A stretch of DNA of 33,849 bases from an uncultured Oscillospiraceae bacterium (GCA_900550315.1 URRK01000003.1:1-33849), one strand, 5' to 3'. Shown: positions 14,807 to 22,629, numbered from the stretch's first letter. The notes: generated by a model from the sequence alone, not told the origin. Numbers and translations are program-made.

Positions 14807-15990
14807 ACCGTGAAAAAATTGCAGCGCTGCTTGGCGGCGTTTTAAACAAGCCGGCCGGCGAAATTGCGGCCTTGCCGCCGGAGCTGGATTTAACCACCGT
14901 TGGCCTAACCTCAATTCAGTTTATACAATTTATTGTAGCGGTTGAGGAAGCCTTTAACATTGAGGTACGGGACAGCGACTTGTTGTTTTCTAACTTTAAA
15001 ACATTGGGGCAAATTTACCAAACACTGGCGGGATATTTTAAAACAAAACCCGCGCCGGTTAAAAAGGTTTTAATTTGTGATTGTGACAATGTGCTTTGGC
15101 AAGGGGTTGCCGGCGAGGAACCGCTGCAGCTAACTAACGAAAATATTGCGCTGCAAAAGGCGCTGGTTGACCTTTACAACAAAGGGGTGCTGCTTTGCCT
15201 TTGCAGCAAAAACCAACCGCAAAATATTGAAACGGCTTTTAAAACCTTAGATATGCCGTTAAAGCCGGAACATATAATTCTTAAAAAAATTAGCTTTAAC
15301 AACAAGGTAGAAAGCATTTTGCAAATAGCAAAAGAGCTTAATTTGCTGCCCGAAAGCTTTGTGTTTTTAGACGACGACCCGCACGAAACCGAGGCGGTAA
15401 CGGCCGTTTTGCCGCAAGTAACAGCCATTTTGGCAAACCACGCTAACCCAAACTTTACGGCCCAAATGCAGGGCTGCTTTGGCACGGGCGCAGCCGGCCA
15501 AAACCGCACCGAGCTTTACCGCGAACAAAAGCAGCGGGAAAAAGCCCGGCAAAAGTTTGGCACGGTTGAGGCATTTAACCGTTCTTTAATTACAAAAATT
15601 ATTTGCGAGCCGGCAAGGCCGGAGCAGCTTGAACGCATTGCCGAATTAACAAACCGCACCAACCAGTTTAATTTGGCGGGCGGCCGCTTTACCACCAACG
15701 AATTGGCGAAATTTTTTAGCCAACCGAACTGTAAAATTTACTCCGTAAGCATTGCTGATCGTTTGGGCGATATGGGCATTATTGGCGCCGCCTTGGTAAC
15801 CGCCGGCGGCCGGAACATTATTACAAACTTTTACCTTTCTTGCAGGGCTTTTGGCCGCGGGGCCGAACAGGTGCTGCTAAACACCTTAAAGGCCCGCTGC
15901 CCCGGTAGGCTTTACGGCGTTTACCGTAAAACCGAGCAAAACAAGCTTTTTGCGGATTTTTACACTCAAAACGGGGTAGAGATTTTATGA
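14803..15990 (+). CDS. Acyl carrier protein fused to FkbH-like glyceryl-loading enzyme
   Basis: A 395-residue fusion. Residues 1-78 form an acyl carrier domain; Ser37 in VGLTSIQFIQF is the expected phosphopantetheine site (Ile replaces the usual Leu after Ser). From residue 86 comes a HAD-IIIC/FkbH domain: CDCDNVLWQGVAGEE (Asp93, Asp95), LCLCSKNQ, FVFLDDDPHE, and the C-terminal GNAT-like part with RTNQFNLAGGR and DRLGDMGIIG. FkbH proteins take 1,3-bisphosphoglycerate and load a D-glyceryl group on a carrier. Start ATG 14803 follows GGAGG and overlaps the radical SAM stop (ATGA). In a peptide-modification operon this suggests a glyceryl-type acyl unit handed to the peptide or another acceptor, which I infer and cannot show. 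Confidence 0.88.
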   Translation: MNREKIAALLGGVLNKPAGEIAALPPELDLTTVGLTSIQFIQFIVAVEEAFNIEVRDSDLLFSNFKTLGQIYQTLAGYFKTKPAPVKKVLICDCDNVLWQGVAGEEPLQLTNENIALQKALVDLYNKGVLLCLCSKNQPQNIETAFKTLDMPLKPEHIILKKISFNNKVESILQIAKELNLLPESFVFLDDDPHETEAVTAVLPQVTAILANHANPNFTAQMQGCFGTGAAGQNRTELYREQKQREKARQKFGTVEAFNRSLITKIICEPARPEQLERIAELTNRTNQFNLAGGRFTTNELAKFFSQPNCKIYSVSIADRLGDMGIIGAALVTAGGRNIITNFYLSCRAFGRGAEQVLLNTLKARCPGRLYGVYRKTEQNKLFADFYTQNGVEIL

Positions 15991-17045
15991 ACCAGTACAT
16001 CAATGCGGTTCGCGCTTTGGCGGCCGGCGAGCCGCCAAAGGCAAGCTTTAATTTCGCAGAGCTTTTACGCCGTCATCGGTGTTATTATTTGTTACAGCAA
16101 TTACCCCAAAGTCCGGAGCAAAAGGCGGCACTGCAAGCCGAAAACAGCTTGAACCGCGTTAGTTTAAAGCAGCGCTATAAAACCTGTGCTCCCCTGTTTC
16201 AGGCTTTTGAGCAGGCCAAAATCCCCTACGCGGTTATAAAAGGGGCAGTTTTCTCCCAAACCGCGTACCGTGATCCGGCCTGCCGCCATTCCGGCGATTT
16301 AGATTTACTAATAAACAAAAATTCTATTGAACCGGTAAAAGCAATTCTAAAGCAAAACGGTTTTGTGCAGGGTCGGGTAACCGCGCAGGGGCTGCAGCCC
16401 TTTACCCGGCGGGAGCTTTTATTTCAAGCGGCGTTTTCGCACCAAACGGCACCGTTTATTTGCCAAACCGCCAACCCTTTAAGTCCCTTTGTAAATGTAG
16501 ACCTAAATTTTAGCCCTTATTGGGGGGAATATCAGGATCCGCCCGAAACCGGCTGGATTTTAACCCACACGGTTCCCTCCGAAATTTTAGGGGTTGATTT
16601 ACAAAAGCTTGAGCCGGAGTTAGAGCTAATTGCCCTTTGCCTGCACCATTACAAAGATTTTAATTCTATTTATATGCTTTGGGAAAAGGGGCTGAGCTTA
16701 GACCATTTTTGTGACATTTATTTTGCTTTAAAAAATCAGGTTTACGACCTTAAAAAGCTTTTGGAATACGCCGAAAAATTAAGGGCCGAGCCGTACCTTT
16801 ACTATTGCCTTTACTACACGCAAAAAATTTTCGGCGGCTCGGTTACGGCCGGGCTACTGCCATTTTTTGAAAGTAAAAAAGCAACGGCTTTATTACCCTG
16901 TTTTGGCCTAACGCCATTAGAGCAACAGACCTGGCAGATAGATTTTTACGAACGATTATTTACCGACGATTTACGAAATTATTTAGCCAAAATGCTGCCG
17001 CCGGAGGCCCTGAAAAAAATTAAACTGAACGAACAAAACATGTAG
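15987..17045 (+). CDS. PF14907-type nucleotidyltransferase-fold protein
   Basis: A 352-residue protein of the nucleotidyltransferase family often found with HprK-like kinases in lasso and related peptide clusters (the PadeN type). Seen: IPYAVIKGAVFSQTAYRDP and the metal-site SGDLDLLINKNS (Asp-x-Asp) near residues 103-110, then VNVDLNFSP and a helical C-terminus (LIALCLHHYKDFNSIYMLW). The biochemical role of cluster members is mostly unknown; transfer of a nucleotide to a phosphorylated peptide is a common proposal. Start overlaps the preceding stop (ATGA). Its presence beside the HprK-like kinase strengthens the reading of the operon as peptide phosphorylation and tailoring. Confidence 0.8.
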   Translation: MNQYINAVRALAAGEPPKASFNFAELLRRHRCYYLLQQLPQSPEQKAALQAENSLNRVSLKQRYKTCAPLFQAFEQAKIPYAVIKGAVFSQTAYRDPACRHSGDLDLLINKNSIEPVKAILKQNGFVQGRVTAQGLQPFTRRELLFQAAFSHQTAPFICQTANPLSPFVNVDLNFSPYWGEYQDPPETGWILTHTVPSEILGVDLQKLEPELELIALCLHHYKDFNSIYMLWEKGLSLDHFCDIYFALKNQVYDLKKLLEYAEKLRAEPYLYYCLYYTQKIFGGSVTAGLLPFFESKKATALLPCFGLTPLEQQTWQIDFYERLFTDDLRNYLAKMLPPEALKKIKLNEQNM

Positions 17046-17068
17046 CTTTCATATTAAAGGAGAACGCT

Positions 17069-18142
17069 TTGAAAGAAAAATTAGTATTGCCTATTCAGCT
17101 AAACGGTATTGACGCTGCCACAGAATGTTGGACCTTTAACCGCCTTGCCATTTTGAAAACCGGCCCCTATTACGAGGACTGGATGGTTTCGCATTACAAT
17201 TTAATGGGCGCAGCAAATTACAATTTGTATTTTGGAGAGTTGGAACATTACACCACCGCCTACCATGACGAAATTTTGTTGCGGGAGGAAAGGCCATTTT
17301 TTGCGCTAAGGCAGGAGACAGTTGTTGAGGTGTTAAAGCAAGTCTTAAACACCGAAAAATACCCGCTGCTTTATTTTAAGCCCTTTGCCGCTGAGGATGA
17401 TTATTTTCATGAGGTTTTGTTTTTTGGGTATGACGACGCTGTAGAGGAATTTCGGGCCTTGGTAGCCGACGAGCGGGTGTACAAAGTTCTTACTTACCGT
17501 TACAGCTATGTTCGCGAGGTTTTGCCGCAGGTGCAAAACTATTTGCTTAAAGACGCCGATTTAGGGGTGCGGCTCAGTTTAGAATTTCAGTCCCCTTTTA
17601 CTACCTTTCAACTAAACAAAAGCTACAACCCCAAAAACTGCGCTTTTTTGGCTCTTAAAAAGCTTAAAACCGAGTTGGCAGGCAAAAAATTGGCTGTAAC
17701 CGCCGTAGGGGATTTTGGCAAGCTTAGTGCAAGCAAAACCCAGTACACCGGCCTTGCCTGTTTAACGGCTTTTTCCGATATTTTATTGGCCATTTTAAAT
17801 CGCAGCAATTTTGAAAATTGCTTTCGGGGCGCTGCCGGCGCCGCACAAAAGCTTTTGGAGCACCGATTGCTGCTGGCTAAGGGCATGGAATATCTTTTAA
17901 AAAAATGGCCCTTGGCCGTAACGCCGCAAGCAAAAGCCGCGGCAGAGGAATATTGCGCGCTTTGTGAAACGGTAGAAAAATGGAAAAATATTTGCTTAAA
18001 GTATGAGTTTACAAAAAACGAAGCCCTATTGCAGCGCATTTTGCCCGAAATTGAGCCGCAGCTTTACAAAGAGCAAGACTGTTTAAGCCGGTTTGTGAAC
18101 AGCGGAATTAACAATGCCCTGCTTTGCGAAAACTATTTGTAG
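17069..18142 (+). CDS. Unrecognised protein, possible BtrH-like acyltransferase/peptidase fold
   Basis: A 357-residue protein and last gene of the operon. Start is TTG, 6 nt after AAAGGAG. I do not recognise it with confidence. The N-terminal half has ECWTFNRLAILKTG (Cys20) and DYFHEVLFFGYDD (His114), which looks like the Cys/His arrangement of papain-like or BtrH_N-type proteins. BtrH-type enzymes move an acyl group from a carrier protein to an acceptor. With an ACP-FkbH fusion two genes upstream, an acyl-transfer role is attractive but speculative. The C-terminal half (from about 180) is mostly helical with no clear motif. No signal peptide or membrane segment is visible. A strong terminator follows, closing the operon. 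Confidence 0.6.
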   Translation: MKEKLVLPIQLNGIDAATECWTFNRLAILKTGPYYEDWMVSHYNLMGAANYNLYFGELEHYTTAYHDEILLREERPFFALRQETVVEVLKQVLNTEKYPLLYFKPFAAEDDYFHEVLFFGYDDAVEEFRALVADERVYKVLTYRYSYVREVLPQVQNYLLKDADLGVRLSLEFQSPFTTFQLNKSYNPKNCAFLALKKLKTELAGKKLAVTAVGDFGKLSASKTQYTGLACLTAFSDILLAILNRSNFENCFRGAAGAAQKLLEHRLLLAKGMEYLLKKWPLAVTPQAKAAAEEYCALCETVEKWKNICLKYEFTKNEALLQRILPEIEPQLYKEQDCLSRFVNSGINNALLCENYL

Positions 18143-18192
18143 CAGCACGGAATTTGGCAAATTTCTTTTTAAAAATATAATTTAAACAGTAC

Positions 18193-18226
18193 AAAAGCGG
18201 TTGTTTTTAACAGCCGCTTTTTATTT
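18193..18226 (+). terminator. Terminator of the peptide-modification operon
   Basis: AAAAGCGGTTGTT pairs with AACAGCCGCTTTT (one G-T pair) around a 3-nt loop, followed by TTATTTT. Confidence 0.85.
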
Positions 18227-18248
18227 TAACCGAAAGGGGGAACAGTTA

Positions 18249-19139
18249 ATGTCAAACAAAGATTTTGCCTTTAAAGCACAAAAAAGGCTCCAAAAGCTCT
18301 GTGCTTTTGGAACCTCAAAATACCAAATAAAAAATAAGGCCAAGGCCTTAGCTAAGGAAGACAGCAGCAATAATTGGCTGCCGATCTATAATAATTTGAT
18401 ACGGGGCAAGATTTTTTCGTACTCTACCTTTAAAACCTACACCAAAAATGCCACTCGATTTTTTAAGTGGGCTGCCCAAACTCACCCCGAAATTAAAAAC
18501 ATAAACGGTTGTAAACGCTGTATTCAAGAGTATTTAAACCGTAATTGCCCCTCGGCCTGGACGGCCGCTACCACCCTGGCGGCGCTTGGCAAGGTTTACG
18601 GGCAGCCCTCTACCGAATTAGCCAAAGTGCCAAAACGCAGGCGGGCCGACATTACCCGCTCCCGCACAGAACCAAAGAACCCTGCTTTTTCGGAAACTAA
18701 AAACAAAGAACTGGTGCATTTTTGCTTAAACACCGGGCTTAGACGCAGCGAATTGGAAAAACTGTGCGGCCGCGATTTAGAATTTGACGGCTCAGAGTAC
18801 CAATTGCGCATTAAGGGCAAGGGCGGTAAGGTTCGCTTGGTTCCGGTTTTCGACAAAGCGGTAATAAACCGCATGAAAAACACCGAACCGGAGCAGCGGG
18901 TTTGGGGTAAAGTCCCCTCTCATGCGCCGGTCCACCGTTACCGGGCACTGTATGCGGCTAACCTTTACCGTGAGTTGGCAAGGGAGGTTCAAAAAATTCC
19001 AAAAAAAGAGCGATACTTTTGCCGGGGCGATTTAGCCGGACGGGTATTTGACAAAAAAGCAATGGCAACCGTTTCTAAAAACTTAGGCCATACCCGCCTT
19101 TCGGTAATCAGCGGCCATTATTTATACGATTTTAATTGA
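18249..19139 (+). CDS. Tyrosine recombinase/integrase
   Basis: A 296-residue tyrosine recombinase. An N-terminal SAM-like DNA-binding part (FSYSTFKTYTKNATRFFKWA) precedes a catalytic domain with Arg in NTGLRRSELEKL, the beta-hairpin Lys in KGKGGKVRLVPV, HRYRALYAANLYRE (His-x-x-Arg), LGHTRLSVISGH and the nucleophile Tyr in HYLYDFN at the very end. It is unlike the recombinase at 6251, lacking the AP2-like arm domain. The ATG at 18249 is 9 nt after AAAGGGGG; the frame upstream is open but covers the operon terminator. Followed by a terminator and then RepL and PemK genes, it probably belongs to an integrated plasmid-like element. Confidence 0.85.
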   Translation: MSNKDFAFKAQKRLQKLCAFGTSKYQIKNKAKALAKEDSSNNWLPIYNNLIRGKIFSYSTFKTYTKNATRFFKWAAQTHPEIKNINGCKRCIQEYLNRNCPSAWTAATTLAALGKVYGQPSTELAKVPKRRRADITRSRTEPKNPAFSETKNKELVHFCLNTGLRRSELEKLCGRDLEFDGSEYQLRIKGKGGKVRLVPVFDKAVINRMKNTEPEQRVWGKVPSHAPVHRYRALYAANLYRELAREVQKIPKKERYFCRGDLAGRVFDKKAMATVSKNLGHTRLSVISGHYLYDFN

Positions 19140-19173
19140 TTCATTTATACAATTTTAATTAATTCATAAAACT

Positions 19174-19199
19174 TCCCGCCCATTTCGGCGGGATTTTTT
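19174..19199 (+). terminator. Terminator of the integrase gene
   Basis: CCCGCC, loop CATTTC, GGCGGG, then ATTTTTT. Confidence 0.85.
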
Positions 19200-19285
19200 G
19201 TGTTGATATTTTTTCCTTAAACTGTATTGTTTGTTCTGTTATTTTAAAGTGTTTTTGCAGGTTTCAAATGGAATTTTTGAAAAAC

Positions 19286-19313
19286 TTGACGCTTTTTTAA
19301 AAGTAAATATAAC
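19286..19313 (+). promoter_or_regulatory. Promoter upstream of a decayed gene, sibling of the toxin promoter
   Basis: TTGACG (19286-19291), 16 bp, TATAAC (19308-19313), embedded in AAAACTTGAC and TTTTTAAA as at 20519-20546. An inverted repeat TTGGCA/TGCCAA with a 10-bp gap follows about 40 bp downstream. The gene it once drove seems degraded; the rest of 19200-19784 holds no intact gene. Confidence 0.5.
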
Positions 19314-19431
19314 AATAGTGCTTTGCCGATTATAAACAAAACACGATTTTTGGCATTAAAAATTGTGCCAAACAATTTTTGCGGCAGGCTGATTTGAAAG
19401 GCCTGTTAAACTGCTTGCGTTTTATAAATGA

Positions 19432-19590
19432 ACCGGTTTTGCAGCCCCAAACGAAAACCCGCTTTTGGTAAGCACTCAGGGGAATTACAAGTCTGAGCGC
19501 TTTGGCCAGGTAATCCGTTTTGGCGGCAGTCACAAAAGCAACTTTTCTTTAGGCGCGGTCAAATTAATTTCAGACCTTTATTCATTTTAA
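19432..19590 (+). pseudogene. Possible C-terminal remnant of a lost gene
   Basis: From after a TGA at 19429 the frame is open to TAA at 19590 and reads like real protein (PLLVSTQGNYKSERFGQV, IRFGGSHKSNFSLGAVKLI, SDLYSF) but has no start codon or ribosome site. A neighbouring frame just upstream carries FINEPVLQPQTKTRF, as if a frameshift split one gene. No family recognised. I treat it as decay downstream of the 19286 promoter. Confidence 0.3.
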
Positions 19591-19738
19591 CGCGCGAAAA
19601 AAGAGGAAGGGAGGATTTTTGAAGAACAGGTGACAGATGAATAGAATGTTCCGCATGAAAACTCTTGATTTATACGATAATACCGGCGTTTTTCAGCAAA
19701 AAAGGAACGGAAAGAATTTGGTACAAACAAATTCAAAA

Positions 19739-19757
19739 TTGGTACTTAAAGTACCAA
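19739..19757. promoter_or_regulatory. Palindromic operator before the RepL-like gene
   Basis: TTGGTACTT-A-AAGTACCAA: 9-bp arms around one base. A further half site TTGGTAC lies at 19718-19724. It ends 13 bp before the GGAGG of the RepL-like gene, so it is a likely site for autoregulation or for replication control. Confidence 0.6.
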
Positions 19758-19784
19758 AAAATAAAACATTGGAGGTAAGATACC

Positions 19785-20252
19785 ATGAACACAAACCAAC
19801 CTAAAACAAGAAAAAAGAAAATGCAATTTAAAAAAATATTCGGCAGTGTGCCGGGCGAAAACGCCGAAAAGCAGTTGTTTATTGCCGATACCACAAATTC
19901 TATTGATATTAATTTTGAAAAGCTTTGGCCAAAGGCTTTTGCGGAAATTCTGTTTAATTGCTCCGGTGTTGACGCAAAGGTTTTGGCATATTTGTTACTA
20001 ATGAAAAATCACAGCAACCAAATTACCGAATCTCAACGCTCCATGGCCAACCGTCTACACATTTCCAAAACCTCTTTCAATAAAAGCCTAAAAAAATTTA
20101 AAGAGCTTAATTTAATTCGCTCCGCGCGCGGCGGCCTTATGGTAAATCCGGATATTATTTTTTACGGAAAGGTAGAGCGCAGGAGCAACGCCTGCGAGGA
20201 ATACAAGAATTTTTTTGACGGGCCAGAAAATACTTGCAGCCCTAAAGCTTAA
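19785..20252 (+). CDS. RepL-like winged-helix replication/maintenance protein
   Basis: A 155-residue protein with a basic start (KTRKKKMQFKKIFG) and a MarR/RepL-type winged helix: GVDAKVLAYLLLMKNHSNQI, TESQRSMANRLHISKTSFNK (turn and recognition helix), LKKFKELNLIRSARGGLMVN and the RepL-like ending NPDIIFYGKVERRS. RepL proteins start replication of small Firmicute plasmids and phages. GGAGG stands 9 nt before the ATG and a palindromic operator lies directly upstream. With the integrase at 18249 and the toxin gene at 20613 it suggests a plasmid-derived integrated block. A plain transcription regulator is the alternative. Confidence 0.65.
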   Translation: MNTNQPKTRKKKMQFKKIFGSVPGENAEKQLFIADTTNSIDINFEKLWPKAFAEILFNCSGVDAKVLAYLLLMKNHSNQITESQRSMANRLHISKTSFNKSLKKFKELNLIRSARGGLMVNPDIIFYGKVERRSNACEEYKNFFDGPENTCSPKA

Positions 20253-20518
20253 CAATAAAAAACGCTGCGGCCGTAAAACAAATCGCCGAAAAGTTTGGTA
20301 AGGAGTAAAAAGCACCGTAATTTTGCCTATGAAAATTTTTTTAAAAATTTTTTCGCAAAACCCCCGTTTTTTGCTTGGCAAAATTTTTAAAGTAAATAAA
20401 ATATTAGCGTAAAAGGTTTTTTACAAGTTATTTTTTAAAAATTTTTATGGAATGTATCGGGGCAAGTGCTAAATTGGTTAGTTCCAAAGGTATTTTTCTA
20501 CCCTGCAAAGCATAAAAC
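20253..20518. other. AT-rich gene-free stretch after the RepL-like gene
   Basis: No reading frame with a ribosome site. It contains long A/T tracts (AAAATTTTTTTAAAAATTTT near 20330-20350) and a short hairpin GCAAAA/TTTTGC around a C-run near 20354-20373. Low melting, just downstream of a replication-type gene, fits an origin region, but I see no iterons, so this is only a suggestion. Confidence 0.25.
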
Positions 20519-20546
20519 TTGACAAATTTTTAAAGGGAAGTATAAC
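20519..20546 (+). promoter_or_regulatory. Promoter of the PemK/MazF-like gene
   Basis: TTGACA (20519-20524), 16 bp, TATAAC (20541-20546). It shares spacing and flanks with the promoter at 19286-19313. Confidence 0.7.
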
Positions 20547-20566
20547 TTAGGCAGTTGTACTTTTAC

Positions 20567-20582
20567 CGGTGTTTTAACACCG
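20567..20582. promoter_or_regulatory. Palindromic operator in the toxin-gene leader
   Basis: CGGTGTT-TT-AACACCG, a 16-bp palindrome starting about 20 bp past the -10 box and 31 bp before the ATG. Its position suits repression of the promoter at 20519. Confidence 0.6.
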
Positions 20583-20612
20583 AAAAATTATTTTTTTAAA
20601 GGAGGCCTTTTC

Positions 20613-20969
20613 ATGAGAAAAGGAGAAATTTATTGGTTTCGGGTTGCAAATAATTACGACCCGGAAAATCATGTGCAAGCGGGGTCGCGTCCGTATATTG
20701 TTTTCGGCACTACCAAAGGGCCTGCCGTTCAGGCAATTCCCTTAACCACAAAGCTCAGCAAGCTGAGCAAGATCCCAACGCACGCGTTATTAACCCCACA
20801 AGATACAATGCTGCAAAAAATTAAGCCCAGCGTAGTGCTGTGCGAGCAAATTTCCACCCTGCCAAAAAGCCATATTACGGGGGAGGTGCTTGACATTGTA
20901 ACGCCGGAAAAGCTAACGGAAATTGACCGTTTGCTGCTAAAACAGCTTTGTGTTGAGGGGACTGTTTAA
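20613..20969 (+). CDS. PemK/MazF-like toxin (endoribonuclease family)
   Basis: A 118-residue protein of the PemK/MazF family: the start KGEIYWFRVANNYDP, the beta-barrel strand GSRPYIVFGTT (R-P-x-I-V/V-I-V type), AIPLTTKLSKLSKIPTHALL, and PSVVLCEQISTLPKSHI with the conserved E-Q region, then a C-terminal helix. MazF-type toxins cut RNA. AAAGGAGG stands 7 nt before the ATG. No antitoxin gene lies upstream in the operon; the unknown protein at 21038 is downstream across a hairpin. It may be an orphan, a degenerate system, or a pair with an atypical partner. Confidence 0.8.
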   Translation: MRKGEIYWFRVANNYDPENHVQAGSRPYIVFGTTKGPAVQAIPLTTKLSKLSKIPTHALLTPQDTMLQKIKPSVVLCEQISTLPKSHITGEVLDIVTPEKLTEIDRLLLKQLCVEGTV

Positions 20970-20979
20970 CGGTTTTAAT

Positions 20980-21004
20980 CTGTCGGCGGGTTTACCGCCG
21001 ACAG
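20980..21004 (+). terminator. Strong hairpin between the toxin gene and the next gene
   Basis: CTGTCGGCGG, loop GTTTA, CCGCCGACAG: 10 perfect pairs without a T-run. It could be a weak terminator, an RNA stabiliser or an attenuator lowering expression of the gene at 21038. Confidence 0.5.
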
Positions 21005-21037
21005 GATAAACAAAAATATTTGAAAGGGGTTTTTGAA

Positions 21038-21442
21038 ATGAATATTTTAGAAAACTTAAACGAATCGGTAGCAAAAAAAGAAAATTGTAAGGAAAAGTTT
21101 TTGGCCTTGCTGGCCCTGCGAGATGAACTGAACAAGTTCGGCAATGCAGTACTGGAAAATCCGGAGAAAGACAGAAAGTTTTGTTTTGACAAAACCTTTG
21201 CCGGCTCGGACCCGGCTCGCTGTGATTTCATGCGGGTATCCGGGAGGTATTCAAAAACAAGCAATCCTAAAGTTTCTTTTGACTGGGAGCTTTTAGATTT
21301 TTACGGGAGACCCTGTGCCGGAATTTCATTAATCAACACGCTTGAACACACTTTGCGCCAAACGGTTGATTCGGATATTTTACACCTGTTCCTTCATGTA
21401 TTGCCCGTGGAGGAAGAATGGATCGGCCCGATAAAATCTTAA
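21038..21442 (+). CDS. Hypothetical protein, 134 residues
   Basis: Starts MNILENLNESVAKKEN at ATG 21038, with GAAAGGGG upstream. The N-terminal 40 residues are helical; the middle (FCFDKTFAGSDPARCDFMRV, FDWELLDFYGRPCAGISLIN) looks like mixed alpha/beta. I recognise no family and no membrane segment. It follows the PemK/MazF-like gene by 68 nt across a hairpin, so it could be cotranscribed, but the sequence gives no sign of antitoxin DNA-binding. A bulged hairpin (21460-21499) follows. Confidence 0.55.
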   Translation: MNILENLNESVAKKENCKEKFLALLALRDELNKFGNAVLENPEKDRKFCFDKTFAGSDPARCDFMRVSGRYSKTSNPKVSFDWELLDFYGRPCAGISLINTLEHTLRQTVDSDILHLFLHVLPVEEEWIGPIKS

Positions 21443-21459
21443 AGCAAGAGGCAACCAAA

Positions 21460-21499
21460 CGCAGCACCGGCAGTTTAACAATTTCTTGTTGGTGCTGCG
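21460..21499 (+). terminator. Hairpin after the 134-residue gene
   Basis: CGCAGCACC/GGTGCTGCG encloses AACAA/TTGTT with an 8-nt bulge on the 5' side. No T-run, so termination is uncertain. Confidence 0.4.
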
Positions 21500-21736
21500 C
21501 TGAAACTAAGATGTATATTCTATTAAAAAAATGACCAATATAATAGTACAAATTACGGTTGCTGCAAACTGTAATTTTAAACCAACGCTTTAAATATGCG
21601 ATTTATAATAAAAACTTATTTTTCAACTTCAAAATTTTATAATTTGAAGCATATAACTTAAATTTAAAAATAACAAAATTGAATGAATTTCAATTTGATG
21701 AAAATATCTGATGAAAATTGTAGAAGGAGTGGTAGA

Positions 21737-21985
21737 ATGAGATTGGCTGCAAACAATAAAACAAAATTTGCGACTGTTTGGCTTTCTAACGCCGACCAAA
21801 GGAATGAAAAAAAGCAACAGGAGCTTAAAGAGTATATTGCCGAATGTAAGAACAATGGCATTTTTGTTTGCGTTTATGAATCGGGCAATGGCAATCTTTT
21901 GGAGAACACCAAAGAGTTGCTTGCCTATAATCTTAATAATCCGCCGCCATGTGCAAAAACTTCAAAATTGTGTGGCGCACAATAA
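21737..21985 (+). CDS. Small hypothetical protein, 82 residues
   Basis: AAGGAG (21724-21729) stands 7 nt before the ATG, giving MRLAANNKTKFATVWLSNAD. The frame is open to 21683 but only this start has a ribosome site. The product holds a mixed helix/strand domain (NEKKQQELKEYIAECKNNG, IFVCVYESGNGNLLENTKEL) and a loose C-terminus with two Cys. The alternation strand-helix-strand resembles small cargo proteins common in clostridial mobile elements; no function can be given. An inverted repeat CTTCAAA/TTTGAAG (21627-21650) lies upstream and a terminator follows. Confidence 0.6.
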   Translation: MRLAANNKTKFATVWLSNADQRNEKKQQELKEYIAECKNNGIFVCVYESGNGNLLENTKELLAYNLNNPPPCAKTSKLCGAQ

Positions 21986-22034
21986 AAACAAAAGCAGCCG
22001 TGAAAGCTGCCGCGTACATAGTTTAATATAAACG

Positions 22035-22080
22035 AAACCTCCGGATTGCTGTCAACAGTACAACAATGCAGAGGTTTTTT
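22035..22080 (+). terminator. Terminator after the 82-residue gene
   Basis: AAACCTC pairs with GAGGTTT, with an inner ATTG/CAAT stem, followed by TTTT. It marks the end of the plasmid-like block. Confidence 0.7.
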
Positions 22081-22122
22081 AGTAACCAATAGTATTTCAT
22101 GTTGTGAATATATTCACGCTGT

Positions 22123-22449
22123 TCATTGCTGTTTTAGCGGTTTTGAAATCACAACGCAAGGTGAATTGTTGTATTTTGTGCAAAGCTCTCGGCAATCGTA
22201 TTCACGGCAAGCTACACACCGTTTGGAACATCCCATTTTACCGCATAAGCCTTTTGTTTTACATTCTCCGGCAAAGCAGCAGTCTTTTCCGCACGGATGC
22301 TCTCCCGGAGCGACCGTCCTGTTAGCTCGGATCTCTCTTGAAACGCTTCCCGGTGTTTCCCCGATTTTCTTTGCAATTTCGCTCAGTTTTAGTTTTTGGT
22401 AGATTCCACATTCAATACCTATCCTTTCGACTAATGTAAAACGATTCAT
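22123..22449 (-). pseudogene. IS30-family transposase, truncated after the HTH region
   Basis: The first 100 residues match an IS30-type transposase N-terminus: MNRFTLVERIGIECGIYQKL, KLSEIAKKIGETPGSVSREI (HTH_38-like) and the Cys-rich stretch GKDCCFAGECKTKGLCGKMG. The DDE catalytic core, more than 200 residues, is missing. After LCTKYNNS the sequence departs and stops at 22123, so the gene is cut. ATG 22449 follows GCAGGAAA; the frame extends to 22545 without a ribosome site. A promoter (TTGACG, 18 bp, TATAAT) lies at 22629-22600. A 14-bp palindrome GTGAATATATTCAC sits just past the end. It marks the join between two blocks of different codon style. Confidence 0.75.
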
Positions 22450-22599
22450 ATTTTCCTGCTTTCCGCAGACAGTAACCGATTGTATTTTACCATATCCGCC
22501 GCCAACCTTGACTGAACGCTGATAAAAATGCTGTTCGGTTTTCACCGAAGGCGACGGAAACTCAGAAATATCTGTACTTTTCTCGCCTTCAAAGCCGGC

Positions 22600-22629
22600 A
22601 TTATAGCATTTTCATCAGCAACCCGTCAA
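22600..22629 (-). promoter_or_regulatory. Promoter of the truncated transposase
   Basis: Minus strand TTGACG (22629-22624), 18 bp, TATAAT (22605-22600). The rest of 22450-22843 holds no gene that I can support. Confidence 0.5.

Noticed and set aside
18249..21985. Attachment-site repeats bounding the plasmid-like block
   Set aside because: I looked for direct repeats near the integrase and near 22 kb and found none long enough to support.
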